Source of the DNA: JAWPMT01 sp965229785
GTDB lineage: Bacteria; Bacteroidota; Bacteroidia; Cytophagales; Cyclobacteriaceae
Length of the DNA: 64,000 nucleotides
Assembly (NCBI GenBank): GCA_965229785.1
Contig: CBDDJS010000001.1
Location: 7,192,001-7,256,000, forward strand
Direction: 5' to 3'
The notes under the pieces are model-generated. The model was not told the origin of the DNA. It saw only the letters and a program-made list of their open reading frames with translations, and made no database searches. Within the stretch, counting starts at the first letter, position 1, and every line of letters starts with the position of its first letter. The position numbers and the translations under genes are program-made. Shown here piece by piece: positions 29,320 through 38,331 of this stretch.

Positions 29320-31866
29320 CTATAGCTCTTTTGAGGACAATTCCCCGACCTTAGGCTTTACGAGTGTTTCTTTCAACTTAAATTGCTCAATGGCCTCTTT
29401 CAACTGACGCGAAGTTTCTTCCATATCCTGCGTTTGCAACTGATATTGATTCATTCCTGCTGCGAGTTGAGAAGCTGAACTCGAAATTTCCTCTGTTCCG
29501 GCTGCCGTCTCTTCGGCGATGACCACTACAGATTCTGTGATCCCTACGATGGCCTGAATATCCAACTTTTGGGACAGGCTTGCTTCGTAAATATTCTGAG
29601 CCAATTGTAGGGTTTGATCGGTGGCACTTGTGATCTCCTGAAAGGCCTCAGAAGCTTGTTGAGAAGCATGCTCACCTGCTTTGATACGTCCATTCATCAC
29701 TTCCAGTACTTGTGAAGCTTCCTTGGTGTCATTTTGAACTTCTTCTACCAGTTGACTGATGTTACCAGCAGAGCGTCTTGAATCTTCAGCCAGTTTCCTG
29801 ATCTCATCCGCCACTACCGCAAACCCGCGACCAGCATCACCTGCCTGCGCTGCTTCAATGGCAGCATTAAGGGCTAAAAGGTTGGTTTGGGAAGCTATTT
29901 CTGTGATCACTTCCAGTGCCTGGGCAATATCCCGGGACCGGTTGGACAATACTTGAAACGATTGGTTGGTCTTCTCGGAAAAAGAAGCAATGTCTTGCAT
30001 ACTTAGGTTTACCCTTTCGATGCGATCAAGCCCCTGTTCACTTTTTTCGGTACTGGCCAGTGCAGCATTGTTAATCTCTTGTGCCTGATCCTCCATACCC
30101 GTTGAGGATCGCATGATTTTTTCAATCAGCTGTGAGGATTGATCGGTTTGTTCCACCTGGCTGGTCGCACCATTGTTCATTTCTTCTATGGACTGAGCAA
30201 TTTCTGCAGTGCTAACATTCATCTCTTTGCCCGTATGGAACATTTCGGAAGCGGAAGATTGGATTTCATTCACCCGTTCGATCACATTGGCCAGTAGTAA
30301 GGTCAGGTTTTGCAATCCCTGGTTCAGATTTAGTGAGAGCTTGCCAATGTCTCCTTTGAGGGTTTCATCCAACCGGTCGGAAAGATCCCCTTGAGCCATC
30401 ATTTGGGTGAGTGAACTTATGGCCTGAAAGGGAAGGTAAAAGGAAGCGAGCAGGTCGTTGATGGATGTGGCCAGGTCTTTCCAAACACCCTGTTTTTCAT
30501 CGGCAGTGATCCTTTCGGATAGATTGCCGTCTTCTGCGGCTATGGATACCACATGATTCACCTCTTTGATTACATTGAGCAGATTCTGGCGCATTTGCAA
30601 AAGTGATATTCCAAGTTGATCGCCTGAACCAGAAGCGGTAAAATCCGATTCCAGGTTGCCTCTACCAATTTCTTCTGCAAATGCAGCTTTTTTGGACAAT
30701 TCCAGCAATAGGTCATTGACCGCCTGGGATATGCGGCTCAACTCATCTGAGCCTTCAATGCTGATTTGAGCTTTAGGATCCACTTCACCGCGTACAAGCC
30801 GATTCAATAAGTGTTCCGATTTTTTAAGAGATCTCACCATGTTGTTGGTGATAAAAACGATGGCCAAAATCAACAACGCAAGTCCCGCGAGACCGATAAG
30901 AACGGTATTGCGGATAATCACAAGAGCTGCATAAGTGATCTCGCTAAAGGGGACCACCGTGCCCACTGTCCAAAACATGCGAGATTGACCAATAGGCACT
31001 TGTTGCAGATTGACGTAGACTTTTTCGTTAGTAAATTGGTCCTGATCTTCAAAAGTCCATGCCATTCCATTTGATAGTTGTTCTTTCAGAACCCGCGGAT
31101 CGCGTTTTTGAATGAATGAAATTTGATCAATGTATTCGTTCACCAGGTTTTGGTCCGGATGAGCAACTACCTTCCCTTTATCCGAAATGATGATCGCATA
31201 ACTTCTATCGAAGGCCTCGAAGGTCGTAGTGGACATGTATCTGCTGGTGGCGAAATCAAACCCAACTTGTCCGAGATAGTTGCCTTTCTTCAGTACCGGA
31301 CTGACAATGCTAGTGCCTAACAGGCCAGGCCAGGCATTAGGAGCAAAATGGTATGGTTCTGCAGCACCTTCTTCCTGAAGGGCTCGTAATTGGTAATAGA
31401 AATTATCAGGATCATAGGATCTAAGATCAGTGGAATCGGAAAACTCACGACTGGAGCCATTGGGCAATCGGGTAAAGGCATGACGTTCTCGACCATGATC
31501 CTTTGACCATTGCGGCCATATGGCCTTGAGGTCCCAGCTAAGCCACACCTGCTTTAGGTCGGGGTTACTTTTCAGCACTTTAGCGAGGAGTCGTCGTTCT
31601 TGTTCGAATCGCTGATCAGGGGGAAGCTCAGGATAGTCCTGGATCATCATGGCCATAGCTCGAGAAAGGGAGAGATAGCCCTCAAAATCGGATTGAATAC
31701 GGTTGGCTTTCTCACGGGCGCCCAGATCGGCCAGTTTTTTAGCATCCGCGATGGACTTTTGGGCCATGTTCCACCCTACATAGGTGATAGCGGAGGCATA
31801 GGTAACCAGAGAAATCCCCAGGATCAGCAAAAGCATTTTTTGCCGAATAGAAAATCGTCTTAGCAT
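29320..31866 (-). CDS. Methyl-accepting chemotaxis-type sensory protein
   Basis: The 848-residue receptor has transmembrane segments at about 11-31 and 315-343, with a dCache-like extracytoplasmic domain between them (DLKQVWLSWD, FDFATSRY, YAIIISDKGKVVAHP). HAMP-type segments follow (about 340-400 and again near 480-535). A long coiled-coil signalling domain carries the hairpin-tip signature TNLLALNAAIEAAQAGDAGR (661-680) followed by GFAVVADEIRKLAEDS. Proteins of this kind control CheA. I see no che genes nearby, and in gliding Bacteroidota such receptors may serve other outputs. A small exported protein follows in the same transcript. Confidence 0.93.
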   Translation of the reverse strand: MLRRFSIRQKMLLLILGISLVTYASAITYVGWNMAQKSIADAKKLADLGAREKANRIQSDFEGYLSLSRAMAMMIQDYPELPPDQRFEQERRLLAKVLKSNPDLKQVWLSWDLKAIWPQWSKDHGRERHAFTRLPNGSSREFSDSTDLRSYDPDNFYYQLRALQEEGAAEPYHFAPNAWPGLLGTSIVSPVLKKGNYLGQVGFDFATSRYMSTTTFEAFDRSYAIIISDKGKVVAHPDQNLVNEYIDQISFIQKRDPRVLKEQLSNGMAWTFEDQDQFTNEKVYVNLQQVPIGQSRMFWTVGTVVPFSEITYAALVIIRNTVLIGLAGLALLILAIVFITNNMVRSLKKSEHLLNRLVRGEVDPKAQISIEGSDELSRISQAVNDLLLELSKKAAFAEEIGRGNLESDFTASGSGDQLGISLLQMRQNLLNVIKEVNHVVSIAAEDGNLSERITADEKQGVWKDLATSINDLLASFYLPFQAISSLTQMMAQGDLSDRLDETLKGDIGKLSLNLNQGLQNLTLLLANVIERVNEIQSSASEMFHTGKEMNVSTAEIAQSIEEMNNGATSQVEQTDQSSQLIEKIMRSSTGMEDQAQEINNAALASTEKSEQGLDRIERVNLSMQDIASFSEKTNQSFQVLSNRSRDIAQALEVITEIASQTNLLALNAAIEAAQAGDAGRGFAVVADEIRKLAEDSRRSAGNISQLVEEVQNDTKEASQVLEVMNGRIKAGEHASQQASEAFQEITSATDQTLQLAQNIYEASLSQKLDIQAIVGITESVVVIAEETAAGTEEISSSASQLAAGMNQYQLQTQDMEETSRQLKEAIEQFKLKETLVKPKVGELSSKEL

Positions 31867-32038
31867 ATATCTGTCATATCAAAATGACATAGCCTGGCAA
31901 AACGGGTCAAACAGCTAAAGTGACTTTAGCATTTACAAATTTACAGGAATCTGACTTTATTCTACGTCCGTAGATGTCATGATTTCGTAAGCCTTAGTAT
32001 TCACTCATTATCTTTATCCTCCATCATCCATTCAAAAA

Positions 32039-33034
32039 TTGAAAGCCTATTCTGTAACCACCTACGGTGATCCTGAGCAAGTCGTGACACTTAAGGATTT
32101 CGAACGACCGAAACCTCAAGGGAAACAAGTACTACTTAAAGTAATGGCCACAACCATCAATGACTATGATTGGTCGGCATGCAGTGGAAATCCCCGATCT
32201 TATCGTTTGTTATTTGGATTGACAAAACCTCGTAAGCGGTTCCAACGGCCGGGTATGGAAGTAGCAGGCATCATTGAAACATTGGGTCCCGAGGTTACAA
32301 AATTCAAGGCTGGGGATTTGGTTTATGGAGATACCTCCAATCATGAGTTTGGGACCTTTAGCGAGTATTTCTGTGTTGATGAATCAGCCTTACACATTAA
32401 GCCTGAGGGTATGTCGTTTGTTGACGCGGTAGCCATTCCTCATGCAGCAATGTTAGCTTATGAAGGGTTGGTGGATCTTGGGGAAATTCAGAAGGGTCAG
32501 CAAATACTAATCAATGGTGCCGGTGGAGGAATGGGAACTTTTGGCCTTCAGATCGCCAAAACGTATGATGCTGAAGTAACAGGAGTAGATGGTTCGCATA
32601 AATTCGATATGATGAAAGGTCTGGGTTTTGACCACCTGATTGATTACCAAAAAGAGGATTTCACTCAAAATGGAAAGCACTACGACTTAATTCTGGACGC
32701 CAAAACCAATCGCTCTCCCTGGCAATTCACTAAAGCTTTGAAACCAAACGGGAAATACATCTCCGTAGGAGGCAAGTCAGGGAAATTGCTGCAATTGGCG
32801 CTATTAGGTTGGATTGTCAAAGGGATCACAGGGAAAACTGCTCGGGTTTTGGCGCTTGATCCCAACAAATACCTCGACAAAATGAATGAAATGTATGAAG
32901 CCGGCTTGATGAAACCTGTCATTGATGGGCCTCATACATTTGACAAAGTACCGCAGCTGATCAAATATTTTGGAGAAGCGAAACACAAGGGGAAAATTGT
33001 AATTTCATTGAAGGATCAACCTCATGAACATTGA
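32039..33034 (+). CDS. Zinc-type/quinone-reductase-like NAD(P)-dependent alcohol dehydrogenase
   Basis: The 331-residue protein is a medium-chain dehydrogenase/reductase. It starts with a TTG: MKAYSVTTYGDPEQV aligns with the usual family start and no ATG exists upstream in frame. The GroES-like half ends with PGMEVAGIIETLGPEVTKFKAGDLVYG (71-97). The cofactor site is NGAGGGMGTFGLQIAK (159-174). The structural-zinc cysteine set is missing, as in quinone oxidoreductase-like members. The substrate is not predictable. Its end overlaps the next gene by 11 bases, so the two are coupled. Confidence 0.9.
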   Translation: MKAYSVTTYGDPEQVVTLKDFERPKPQGKQVLLKVMATTINDYDWSACSGNPRSYRLLFGLTKPRKRFQRPGMEVAGIIETLGPEVTKFKAGDLVYGDTSNHEFGTFSEYFCVDESALHIKPEGMSFVDAVAIPHAAMLAYEGLVDLGEIQKGQQILINGAGGGMGTFGLQIAKTYDAEVTGVDGSHKFDMMKGLGFDHLIDYQKEDFTQNGKHYDLILDAKTNRSPWQFTKALKPNGKYISVGGKSGKLLQLALLGWIVKGITGKTARVLALDPNKYLDKMNEMYEAGLMKPVIDGPHTFDKVPQLIKYFGEAKHKGKIVISLKDQPHEH

Positions 33035-33371
33035 CATTTTCACACTAGGATTAAGTTTTATCCTGTTGCATGAACTGGATGCGATGAGATGTCACGAATG
33101 GCGAATATTCCCCCTGACGAGTTTTTTACCAGACCGTACGGGTATGATGGTTTTTATTTTCCTTCATATCCCTCTTTTTTATTGGATCCTACTGCCCAAG
33201 ACCATTAACAATTTGTCCTTTCGATATGGATTTAGCATTTTTCTCATTGTTCATTTTCTCCTTCACGTGGGATTCCTTTGGCACCGGAAAAACGAGTTCA
33301 AAGATTGGATTTCGTGGACTCTAATCATAGGAGCAGCCATTTGTGGACTATTCTATTTGTTGATTAAATAG
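33024..33371 (+). CDS. Small membrane protein of unknown function (DUF6713-like)
   Basis: The 115-residue protein has about four hydrophobic helices (7-20, 41-57, 66-86, 96-114) and a distinctive first helix with HELDAMRCHEWRIFP (residues 16-30), where two histidines and two glutamates sit at the membrane face. This HELDA motif fits a small family that I recall as DUF6713; the name is from memory. It starts inside the end of the dehydrogenase gene and is 6 bases ahead of the acetyltransferase gene, so the three form a tight operon. A metal- or substrate-binding membrane role is speculation from the His/Glu motif. Confidence 0.75.
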   Translation: MNIDIFTLGLSFILLHELDAMRCHEWRIFPLTSFLPDRTGMMVFIFLHIPLFYWILLPKTINNLSFRYGFSIFLIVHFLLHVGFLWHRKNEFKDWISWTLIIGAAICGLFYLLIK

Positions 33372-33377
33372 GGCGCA

Positions 33378-33860
33378 ATGATCAGAAAGGCCAAGGCTAA
33401 AGATTTAGAGGGTGTTTGGGATATTTTTCATCGAGTGATCCGAACACAGGATACTTATGTCTTTGATCCGACGACACCCAGGGAAGACCTTGAAAAGCAT
33501 TGGTTTGCCCCATATATGCACACCTATGTTTTCGAAGAGATGGGTCAGGTCCTTGGAACTTACATTATCAAACCGAATCAAATAGATTTGGGAAGTCATG
33601 TGGCTAATGCCAGTTACATGGTACAACCGGAAGCACAGGGCAAAGGCATCGGTAAACAAATGGGTATACATTCCCTTGAAGTGGCCAAAAATTTAGGTTT
33701 TCTGAGCATGCAATTCAATATTGTGATCAGTACCAATGAACCAGCCGTCAGACTTTGGAAAAAACTCGGGTTTGAAATCATCGGAACGACTCCCAAAGGT
33801 TTTCGGTCGGCTAATGGTCTGGTGGATACATACATCATGTACAGACCTCTTGACGTTTAA
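33378..33860 (+). CDS. GNAT-family N-acetyltransferase
   Basis: The 160-residue enzyme transfers an acetyl group from acetyl-CoA to an amine on an unknown substrate. The acetyl-CoA pyrophosphate loop is QGKGIGKQMG (87-96) after the beta4 strand ASYMVQPEA, and the C-terminal strand pair NEPAVRLWKKLGFEIIGTTP is typical. Length is normal. It is the last gene of the dehydrogenase/membrane protein/GNAT run and converges on the T9SS-sorted protein gene. A perfect 12-bp palindrome, TACTGATCAGTA (33891-33902), lies across the end of that convergent gene. Confidence 0.93.
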   Translation: MIRKAKAKDLEGVWDIFHRVIRTQDTYVFDPTTPREDLEKHWFAPYMHTYVFEEMGQVLGTYIIKPNQIDLGSHVANASYMVQPEAQGKGIGKQMGIHSLEVAKNLGFLSMQFNIVISTNEPAVRLWKKLGFEIIGTTPKGFRSANGLVDTYIMYRPLDV

Positions 33861-33896
33861 GTCTCAAGCTTTGTATCATGCGATGCTGATTACTGA

Positions 33897-34400
33897 TCAG
33901 TATTTTATCACTTTTTTTATCACCTTATGGTGGCCGTCACTTACTTCCAGGAAATAGGTTCCGGCATTGAGATCATGAACTTCAAATTCTCGTTCATAAA
34001 GGAGCCCGGGGACAATTAAACCCTTGCTCTCTACGACAGTTTTTCCACTTATTTCCCGCAAGACAAGGTGCAGTTCGAACGCGTGTTGAGAAGTAAACTG
34101 GAAATTTATTGAACCATTGGTCGGATTAGGGCCGATTTTAAAAGACTCGAATTTTTCCAAAAAGTCAGGAACCTGAAGTGTTGTTTCCTCCTCCGTTTGT
34201 CCTAGAAACCCGGAGCTGATGCGAATATCATTTCCAGTTTCTTCTCCGGCTATTACTTCCCCCAATGTCCAGGTCAATGCGAATGAATTGCCTGCTGAGG
34301 AATTTTGACCGGCATTAGACAGGATACTGCCTGAAGGTTGTGCCTGCATTGAATACGCCGCGAACATCAAAACCGATAATATTTGGATAATTTTTTTCAT
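33897..34400 (-). CDS. Small T9SS type A sorting-domain protein
   Basis: The 167-residue protein starts at the ATG at 34400 (MKKIIQILSVLMFAAYSMQAQ, signal peptide). A short middle part, SGSILSNAGQNSSAGNSFALTWTLGEVI, ending ISSGFLGQ, is the pattern often seen next to collar-like proteins in Bacteroidota. The rest is the sorting tail (IGPNPTNGSINFQF, then LNAGTYFLEVSDGHHKVIKKVIKY). It is only 5 bases after the collar-like gene, so the two are cotranscribed and both exported. It probably acts with or decorates that protein; this is inferred from proximity. Confidence 0.88.
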   Translation of the reverse strand: MKKIIQILSVLMFAAYSMQAQPSGSILSNAGQNSSAGNSFALTWTLGEVIAGEETGNDIRISSGFLGQTEEETTLQVPDFLEKFESFKIGPNPTNGSINFQFTSQHAFELHLVLREISGKTVVESKGLIVPGLLYEREFEVHDLNAGTYFLEVSDGHHKVIKKVIKY

Positions 34401-34405
34401 GGTGC

Positions 34406-35929
34406 TCAAAGTTTCATGATGTAAGCAATGACGAAATAGGGAGGTCTGTTCTCATGTGGCTGATTGCCCCCGGTGGCTACGATTTCGTTCGTGTTGGTGC
34501 GATTAGTTGTGGTGTTTCTTAGTCCGCGAAATGCACTGGAAGCAAAATTCCTTCCGGCAGGATAGGTACCGGAAGCCGATTGACTATTCTCACTACTCGT
34601 AAATACACGGTTTCCGTGGGAGTGACTAGCCAGTTGATCAACTGTGAGTGTTACTTCTTTTTCTCCCCCTTCATCGCCGAGATTATCATAATCACTGTCA
34701 TCCGGGTCATATCCAACCATAAATTTTCCGGAGAGATCAGGTGTGCCGTTGGTTCCATCACAAAGTGCCCAGCCGGTCGGTATGTTATTAATGGTACCGT
34801 ACCACATGGAAATCATCCCTGAAGGAATTCCTGAACCCACCGGTATTGGGCCAACGTATTCTCCATCTGAATTGATCACTTCAGTGCCGCGAATGGCTAA
34901 GTTACCGTTGATGTCCATTGTAGCTTCAGGAGTATCATCATTGATTCCTACCTGACCAGAATCGTCGATTCTTATTCCTGAATTTGAATCGGAGTTACTT
35001 AGCCAATTATCATTGAGGTCGATGTTTTGTGTTGCCTGGTGGTTGCCAAGATCATCGGCCCCTTCAGGAAGTACCGCGAAGCCCCCATCCGAGAGATATA
35101 TCGTGTCGTTGCTGATGGATAATATCTGTATTTCATTGGTGGAATCTTCGTCTCCCAATGTTACCGATCCACCCTCACTAAGTGATAAGGTATTTTCTTC
35201 AAGCGAAAGCGTCTGCAGTTCATTGGTAGAATCTGAATCATCATCTTCCACTAAATCTGTGAATACAACAAAGCCGCCATTAGTCAGACTTAATGTATCA
35301 TCATTAAGTGATAAAGCTTGTTCGTCTGTATTGTCCTGTAAACTGGACAAGTCAACACTCTGGAGTTCTTCATTGAATTCTATGGAAAGGGTATTGCTGG
35401 ATTCCTCATAGTCTAGTTGTAAACCGAAGGTAGAAACGTTTTCATCAGAGGGTTCCCAGGTACTCGTACTTTCATTCCAACGTAAGATTTGTCCAGCTTC
35501 GGCCCCGTCGAAAATCACAGATCGCACTCCTCCTGACTCTATGGAATAAAATGAATAGGGTACCGATAACATTTCGAAGGTCCCTAGTGAAACGAAACTG
35601 TTGGCGCCTCCATTTTCGTCGATTTCAATTTCCAGGAAGTGATCATCCGCTCCCCAGTCGATTTCCTCGAAAGTTCCCGGATCTTTACTGCCTATTTGCA
35701 ACGAAAAGGCTCCAGATTGACTAGTGGTCGCCTCATGCGTTTCACTAAATTTAATAGAACCTGTTGTAGATCCCTGGCGAATGAAGAATCGCAATGAGAT
35801 ATCAGTGTTTCTTAATATCCTTCCTTTCTCATTTTGAGCAACACCCTGATAGTTGATTTTTCCAGGCGCCTGGCCGTAGCTCAAAATGGAAATGGTGAAC
35901 AGAAAGATGGTTAGCAGCAGTGTTTTCAT
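34406..35929 (-). CDS. Secreted phage-tail-collar-like protein
   Basis: The 507-residue exported protein has a signal peptide ending SYGQ (about residue 19). An N-terminal domain begins PGKINYQGVAQNEKGRIL and runs to about 135 (common in secreted Bacteroidota proteins). A repetitive middle part (about 170-310) has recurring LSLxxxTLSLxxGG-type units such as LNDDTLSLTNGG, LEENTLSLSEGG and ISNDTIYLSDGG. The C-terminal phage-collar domain has GMISMWYGTINNIPTGWALC, then PDLSGKFMVG, then QLASHSHGN, ending ENRPPYFVIAYIMKL. Such domains form fibre tips in phages and are reused in bacterial surface proteins. Its own sorting tail is absent; the next gene supplies one. Confidence 0.88.
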   Translation of the reverse strand: MKTLLLTIFLFTISILSYGQAPGKINYQGVAQNEKGRILRNTDISLRFFIRQGSTTGSIKFSETHEATTSQSGAFSLQIGSKDPGTFEEIDWGADDHFLEIEIDENGGANSFVSLGTFEMLSVPYSFYSIESGGVRSVIFDGAEAGQILRWNESTSTWEPSDENVSTFGLQLDYEESSNTLSIEFNEELQSVDLSSLQDNTDEQALSLNDDTLSLTNGGFVVFTDLVEDDDSDSTNELQTLSLEENTLSLSEGGSVTLGDEDSTNEIQILSISNDTIYLSDGGFAVLPEGADDLGNHQATQNIDLNDNWLSNSDSNSGIRIDDSGQVGINDDTPEATMDINGNLAIRGTEVINSDGEYVGPIPVGSGIPSGMISMWYGTINNIPTGWALCDGTNGTPDLSGKFMVGYDPDDSDYDNLGDEGGEKEVTLTVDQLASHSHGNRVFTSSENSQSASGTYPAGRNFASSAFRGLRNTTTNRTNTNEIVATGGNQPHENRPPYFVIAYIMKL

Positions 35930-36077
35930 AATGGTTAAGTGGATAAATTGAAGTGTTCAAATTATGAATTAGAGGTTATCAATACGTTATCATAGATCAA
36001 AATCATTGTTTTAGGAATTCGAATTCAACAGTATTACTGATATTGAATCTCCTTCGTTTTGAGGATATTTGAATACT

Positions 36078-37085
36078 ATGATGCGTCAATTACTACCTTT
36101 ATTCATTTTAGTTGCTGCTTTGAGTTGTGAGCAACGTCATGAAGATACAGATAAATCTACTGTCAGGTCAAGTGAAATTTTTATTACAGACTCTTCCACC
36201 CTTGCACACCCGGTGGGCTACCAATTTCCAGAGGCGGAAACCTTCTCTGTGCTTTCGTGGAACGTGGAACACTTCGTAGATCCTTACGATGATCCTTACA
36301 TCAATAATCGGAGGGAGGACAACCCGGGTTCCGAAATGCCCCAGCGTGTCCAGTTGTTAGTAGAGGCTATCAGGAAAGCTGATGCCGATGTAGTGTTACT
36401 TCAGGAATTCGAAAGTGAAAAATACCTCATGTCCCTGGCGCGTGATTCGTTTCCGGAGTTAGGATATCAATTCTTTTCAGATGCCGCCAGTCCGGGTTGG
36501 TACATGAATGTCGTGTTGATGAGCCGTTTTCCACTAGGTGTGCTACAGGCGTACGGAGATGTTTACACACCAGTCACTGGTTTTGTAGATGAGGAAGGCA
36601 AGAAGCAGACTCAGGTAAATTTGAATACCAGGATGTGGACCATGCAGGTGTTTCCTGATGCTTCCTATGAGTTCTGGTTGACCGGCGTACACTTAAAGGC
36701 CGGGAGAGGCCCAAGAAACGAAGCCATGCGTGCGGGGCAGATCCATTTTCTGAATGAACAATTTGATCGCATCCTTCAAATCAATCCGGAAGCCAACCTG
36801 ATGATGGCAGGAGACTTCAATGCCTACCCTAATAGTATGGAGTTGAAGCTGCTTACCGATGCCATCAAACCCAATTACCTTATCGATCCCATGGATTCGA
36901 CCGTATGGACACACCCTTCAAATGAACCCGCCAGAAGGTTAGATTATATGCTGGTTAATCAAAGCATGTCTAAAGAAATCGTTGCGGGTTCCGTGAACCC
37001 TGTTTATTTCTTCAGTGCAGATACCATGCGTATGATCAGTGACCATTTGCCAGTAATGGGTGAATTCAGGAAAGACGATCAATAA
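36078..37085 (+). CDS. Endonuclease/exonuclease/phosphatase-family lipoprotein
   Basis: The 335-residue product starts at the ATG at 36078 (a second ATG follows directly; a TTG lies 9 bases upstream). The N-terminus is a lipoprotein signal, LFILVAALSC, with C17. The EEP fold has all catalytic elements: N62 in SWNVEHF, E110 in VVLLQEF, H205 in TGVHLK, D246/N248 in AGDFNAYP and D322/H323 in SDHLPV. Members cut DNA or dephosphorylate lipids or nucleotides, and exported members may scavenge phosphate or nucleic acids. It is divergent from the collar-like gene, about 148 bp apart, with no partner gene downstream. Confidence 0.9.
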   Translation: MMRQLLPLFILVAALSCEQRHEDTDKSTVRSSEIFITDSSTLAHPVGYQFPEAETFSVLSWNVEHFVDPYDDPYINNRREDNPGSEMPQRVQLLVEAIRKADADVVLLQEFESEKYLMSLARDSFPELGYQFFSDAASPGWYMNVVLMSRFPLGVLQAYGDVYTPVTGFVDEEGKKQTQVNLNTRMWTMQVFPDASYEFWLTGVHLKAGRGPRNEAMRAGQIHFLNEQFDRILQINPEANLMMAGDFNAYPNSMELKLLTDAIKPNYLIDPMDSTVWTHPSNEPARRLDYMLVNQSMSKEIVAGSVNPVYFFSADTMRMISDHLPVMGEFRKDDQ

Positions 37086-37262
37086 CATTCATGCACTTCT
37101 TGAAGGATCAATTTTGAACAAATGAGTTGTTGCCTGTTCAGCTTTTGAGGGAATTGAAGACAAATACCGTAAGTCACTTTTTAGATTAGTTTGGGCAGTA
37201 AATGATAACATTTCAGACATTCTATTAAAGGATAGCTGCCAGTATCTTGTTCTTAACTCAAA

Positions 37263-38264
37263 ATGTGGAGGAATTGGTTGATATCGATTTTTTGTCTATT
37301 GACATTTCTGGCAGAGTTATCAGGGCAAATCTCCGTCTCTGAACAAGCTAACAAAGATCAGGCTGCGGGTAAACTTTGGTCTGCATTAGGAAACAACCTA
37401 ACTCGGAAATTGGGATGCCCGATCTCAAATGTTCCCGAATTACTTGTAGGTCGAGAAGACCTTTCCGAGAATCACTTAAAGTGGTTTTTAAGTTACTTCC
37501 TAAATTATAACGTTGAGGCGCTAGACCTCAGTCAAATACATTATCGATATCCTCATTACAATGAAATGGCCATTCAGAGGGATATGGATCATTTTATTCA
37601 GCTGGGGTTAATCATTCGAGGCGCTAATGGTTGGATCTTGGAAGACCAGGGAGCCGCGATCATTGATGATTATTGGGAGTTTAAACTTAAAGAAGCGTCC
37701 GCGTGTGAAGAGGAGTCATCCCACATCATTGTATTGAATACAATCGCCAGAAAGGTCATTGCGGCCTATGACGAAATCCAGGGATTACCTTCGGTAAGGC
37801 TACGTATTCGTAATCGACCCTCGGGATTCGAAGATTTTCCTGCCCTGCTAAAGGCTTTTGTTTTTCAGCAGGAGTTGTCTGCTGTATTCAATGATATCGG
37901 TCATCACCGATTTGATTACTTGTCAGCTACAGAAGCTGAGGAATGGACGAAATGGGAGTTGAGCCCTCTGGCAAAGGAATTAATGGGAGCAACCCGAAAT
38001 GATCGCGTTTATGAGATCGAACGATGCTACAACCAGCCCTTCTGGCGGGTAGAACCGCAAATATGTGATGGGGCAGTAAAGGAATTGTTCAATTTAGGTT
38101 TGATCGAAATGCGGCCAGGACAAATCAATCAGACCAACCTTGGAAAACAGTATTTTCAGGCGGCCGATGACCTGGCTGATGATCTTATTTATAGTGCATG
38201 GGATAAATTAAGTCAAGAGGAGTACGAGTCGTTCAAAAATGCTTTGGAGTGGCTCCAGGAATGA
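37263..38264 (+). CDS. Hypothetical exported protein with winged-helix-like C-terminal part
   Basis: The 333-residue protein starts MWRNWLISIFCLLTFLAELSGQ, which reads as a signal peptide. I do not recognise the family. The mature part is mostly helical. The final segment, GAVKELFNLGLIEMRPGQINQTNLGKQYF then AWDKLSQEEYESFKNALEWLQ, has the order of a winged-helix beta hairpin followed by the dimer helix of MarR-like proteins, which is strange for an exported protein. Similar two-part helical proteins exist in which this fold is not DNA-binding. Cysteines occur at LGCPIS, SACEE, ERCYN and PQICDG. It is flanked by an exported nuclease and a protease but shares no operon with them. Confidence 0.65.
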   Translation: MWRNWLISIFCLLTFLAELSGQISVSEQANKDQAAGKLWSALGNNLTRKLGCPISNVPELLVGREDLSENHLKWFLSYFLNYNVEALDLSQIHYRYPHYNEMAIQRDMDHFIQLGLIIRGANGWILEDQGAAIIDDYWEFKLKEASACEEESSHIIVLNTIARKVIAAYDEIQGLPSVRLRIRNRPSGFEDFPALLKAFVFQQELSAVFNDIGHHRFDYLSATEAEEWTKWELSPLAKELMGATRNDRVYEIERCYNQPFWRVEPQICDGAVKELFNLGLIEMRPGQINQTNLGKQYFQAADDLADDLIYSAWDKLSQEEYESFKNALEWLQE

Positions 38265-38331
38265 AAAGTAAAGGACCGTTCCTCCCTTTTCGAGCCGCGA
38301 ACTACCGTTTATTCGAATAGATTTACTGGAG

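Noticed and set aside
33891..33902. Perfect palindrome TACTGATCAGTA between convergent genes
   Set aside because: It is only 12 bp, has no loop and lies across the end of a coding region. A chance occurrence or a simple transcript-end feature is more likely than an operator.
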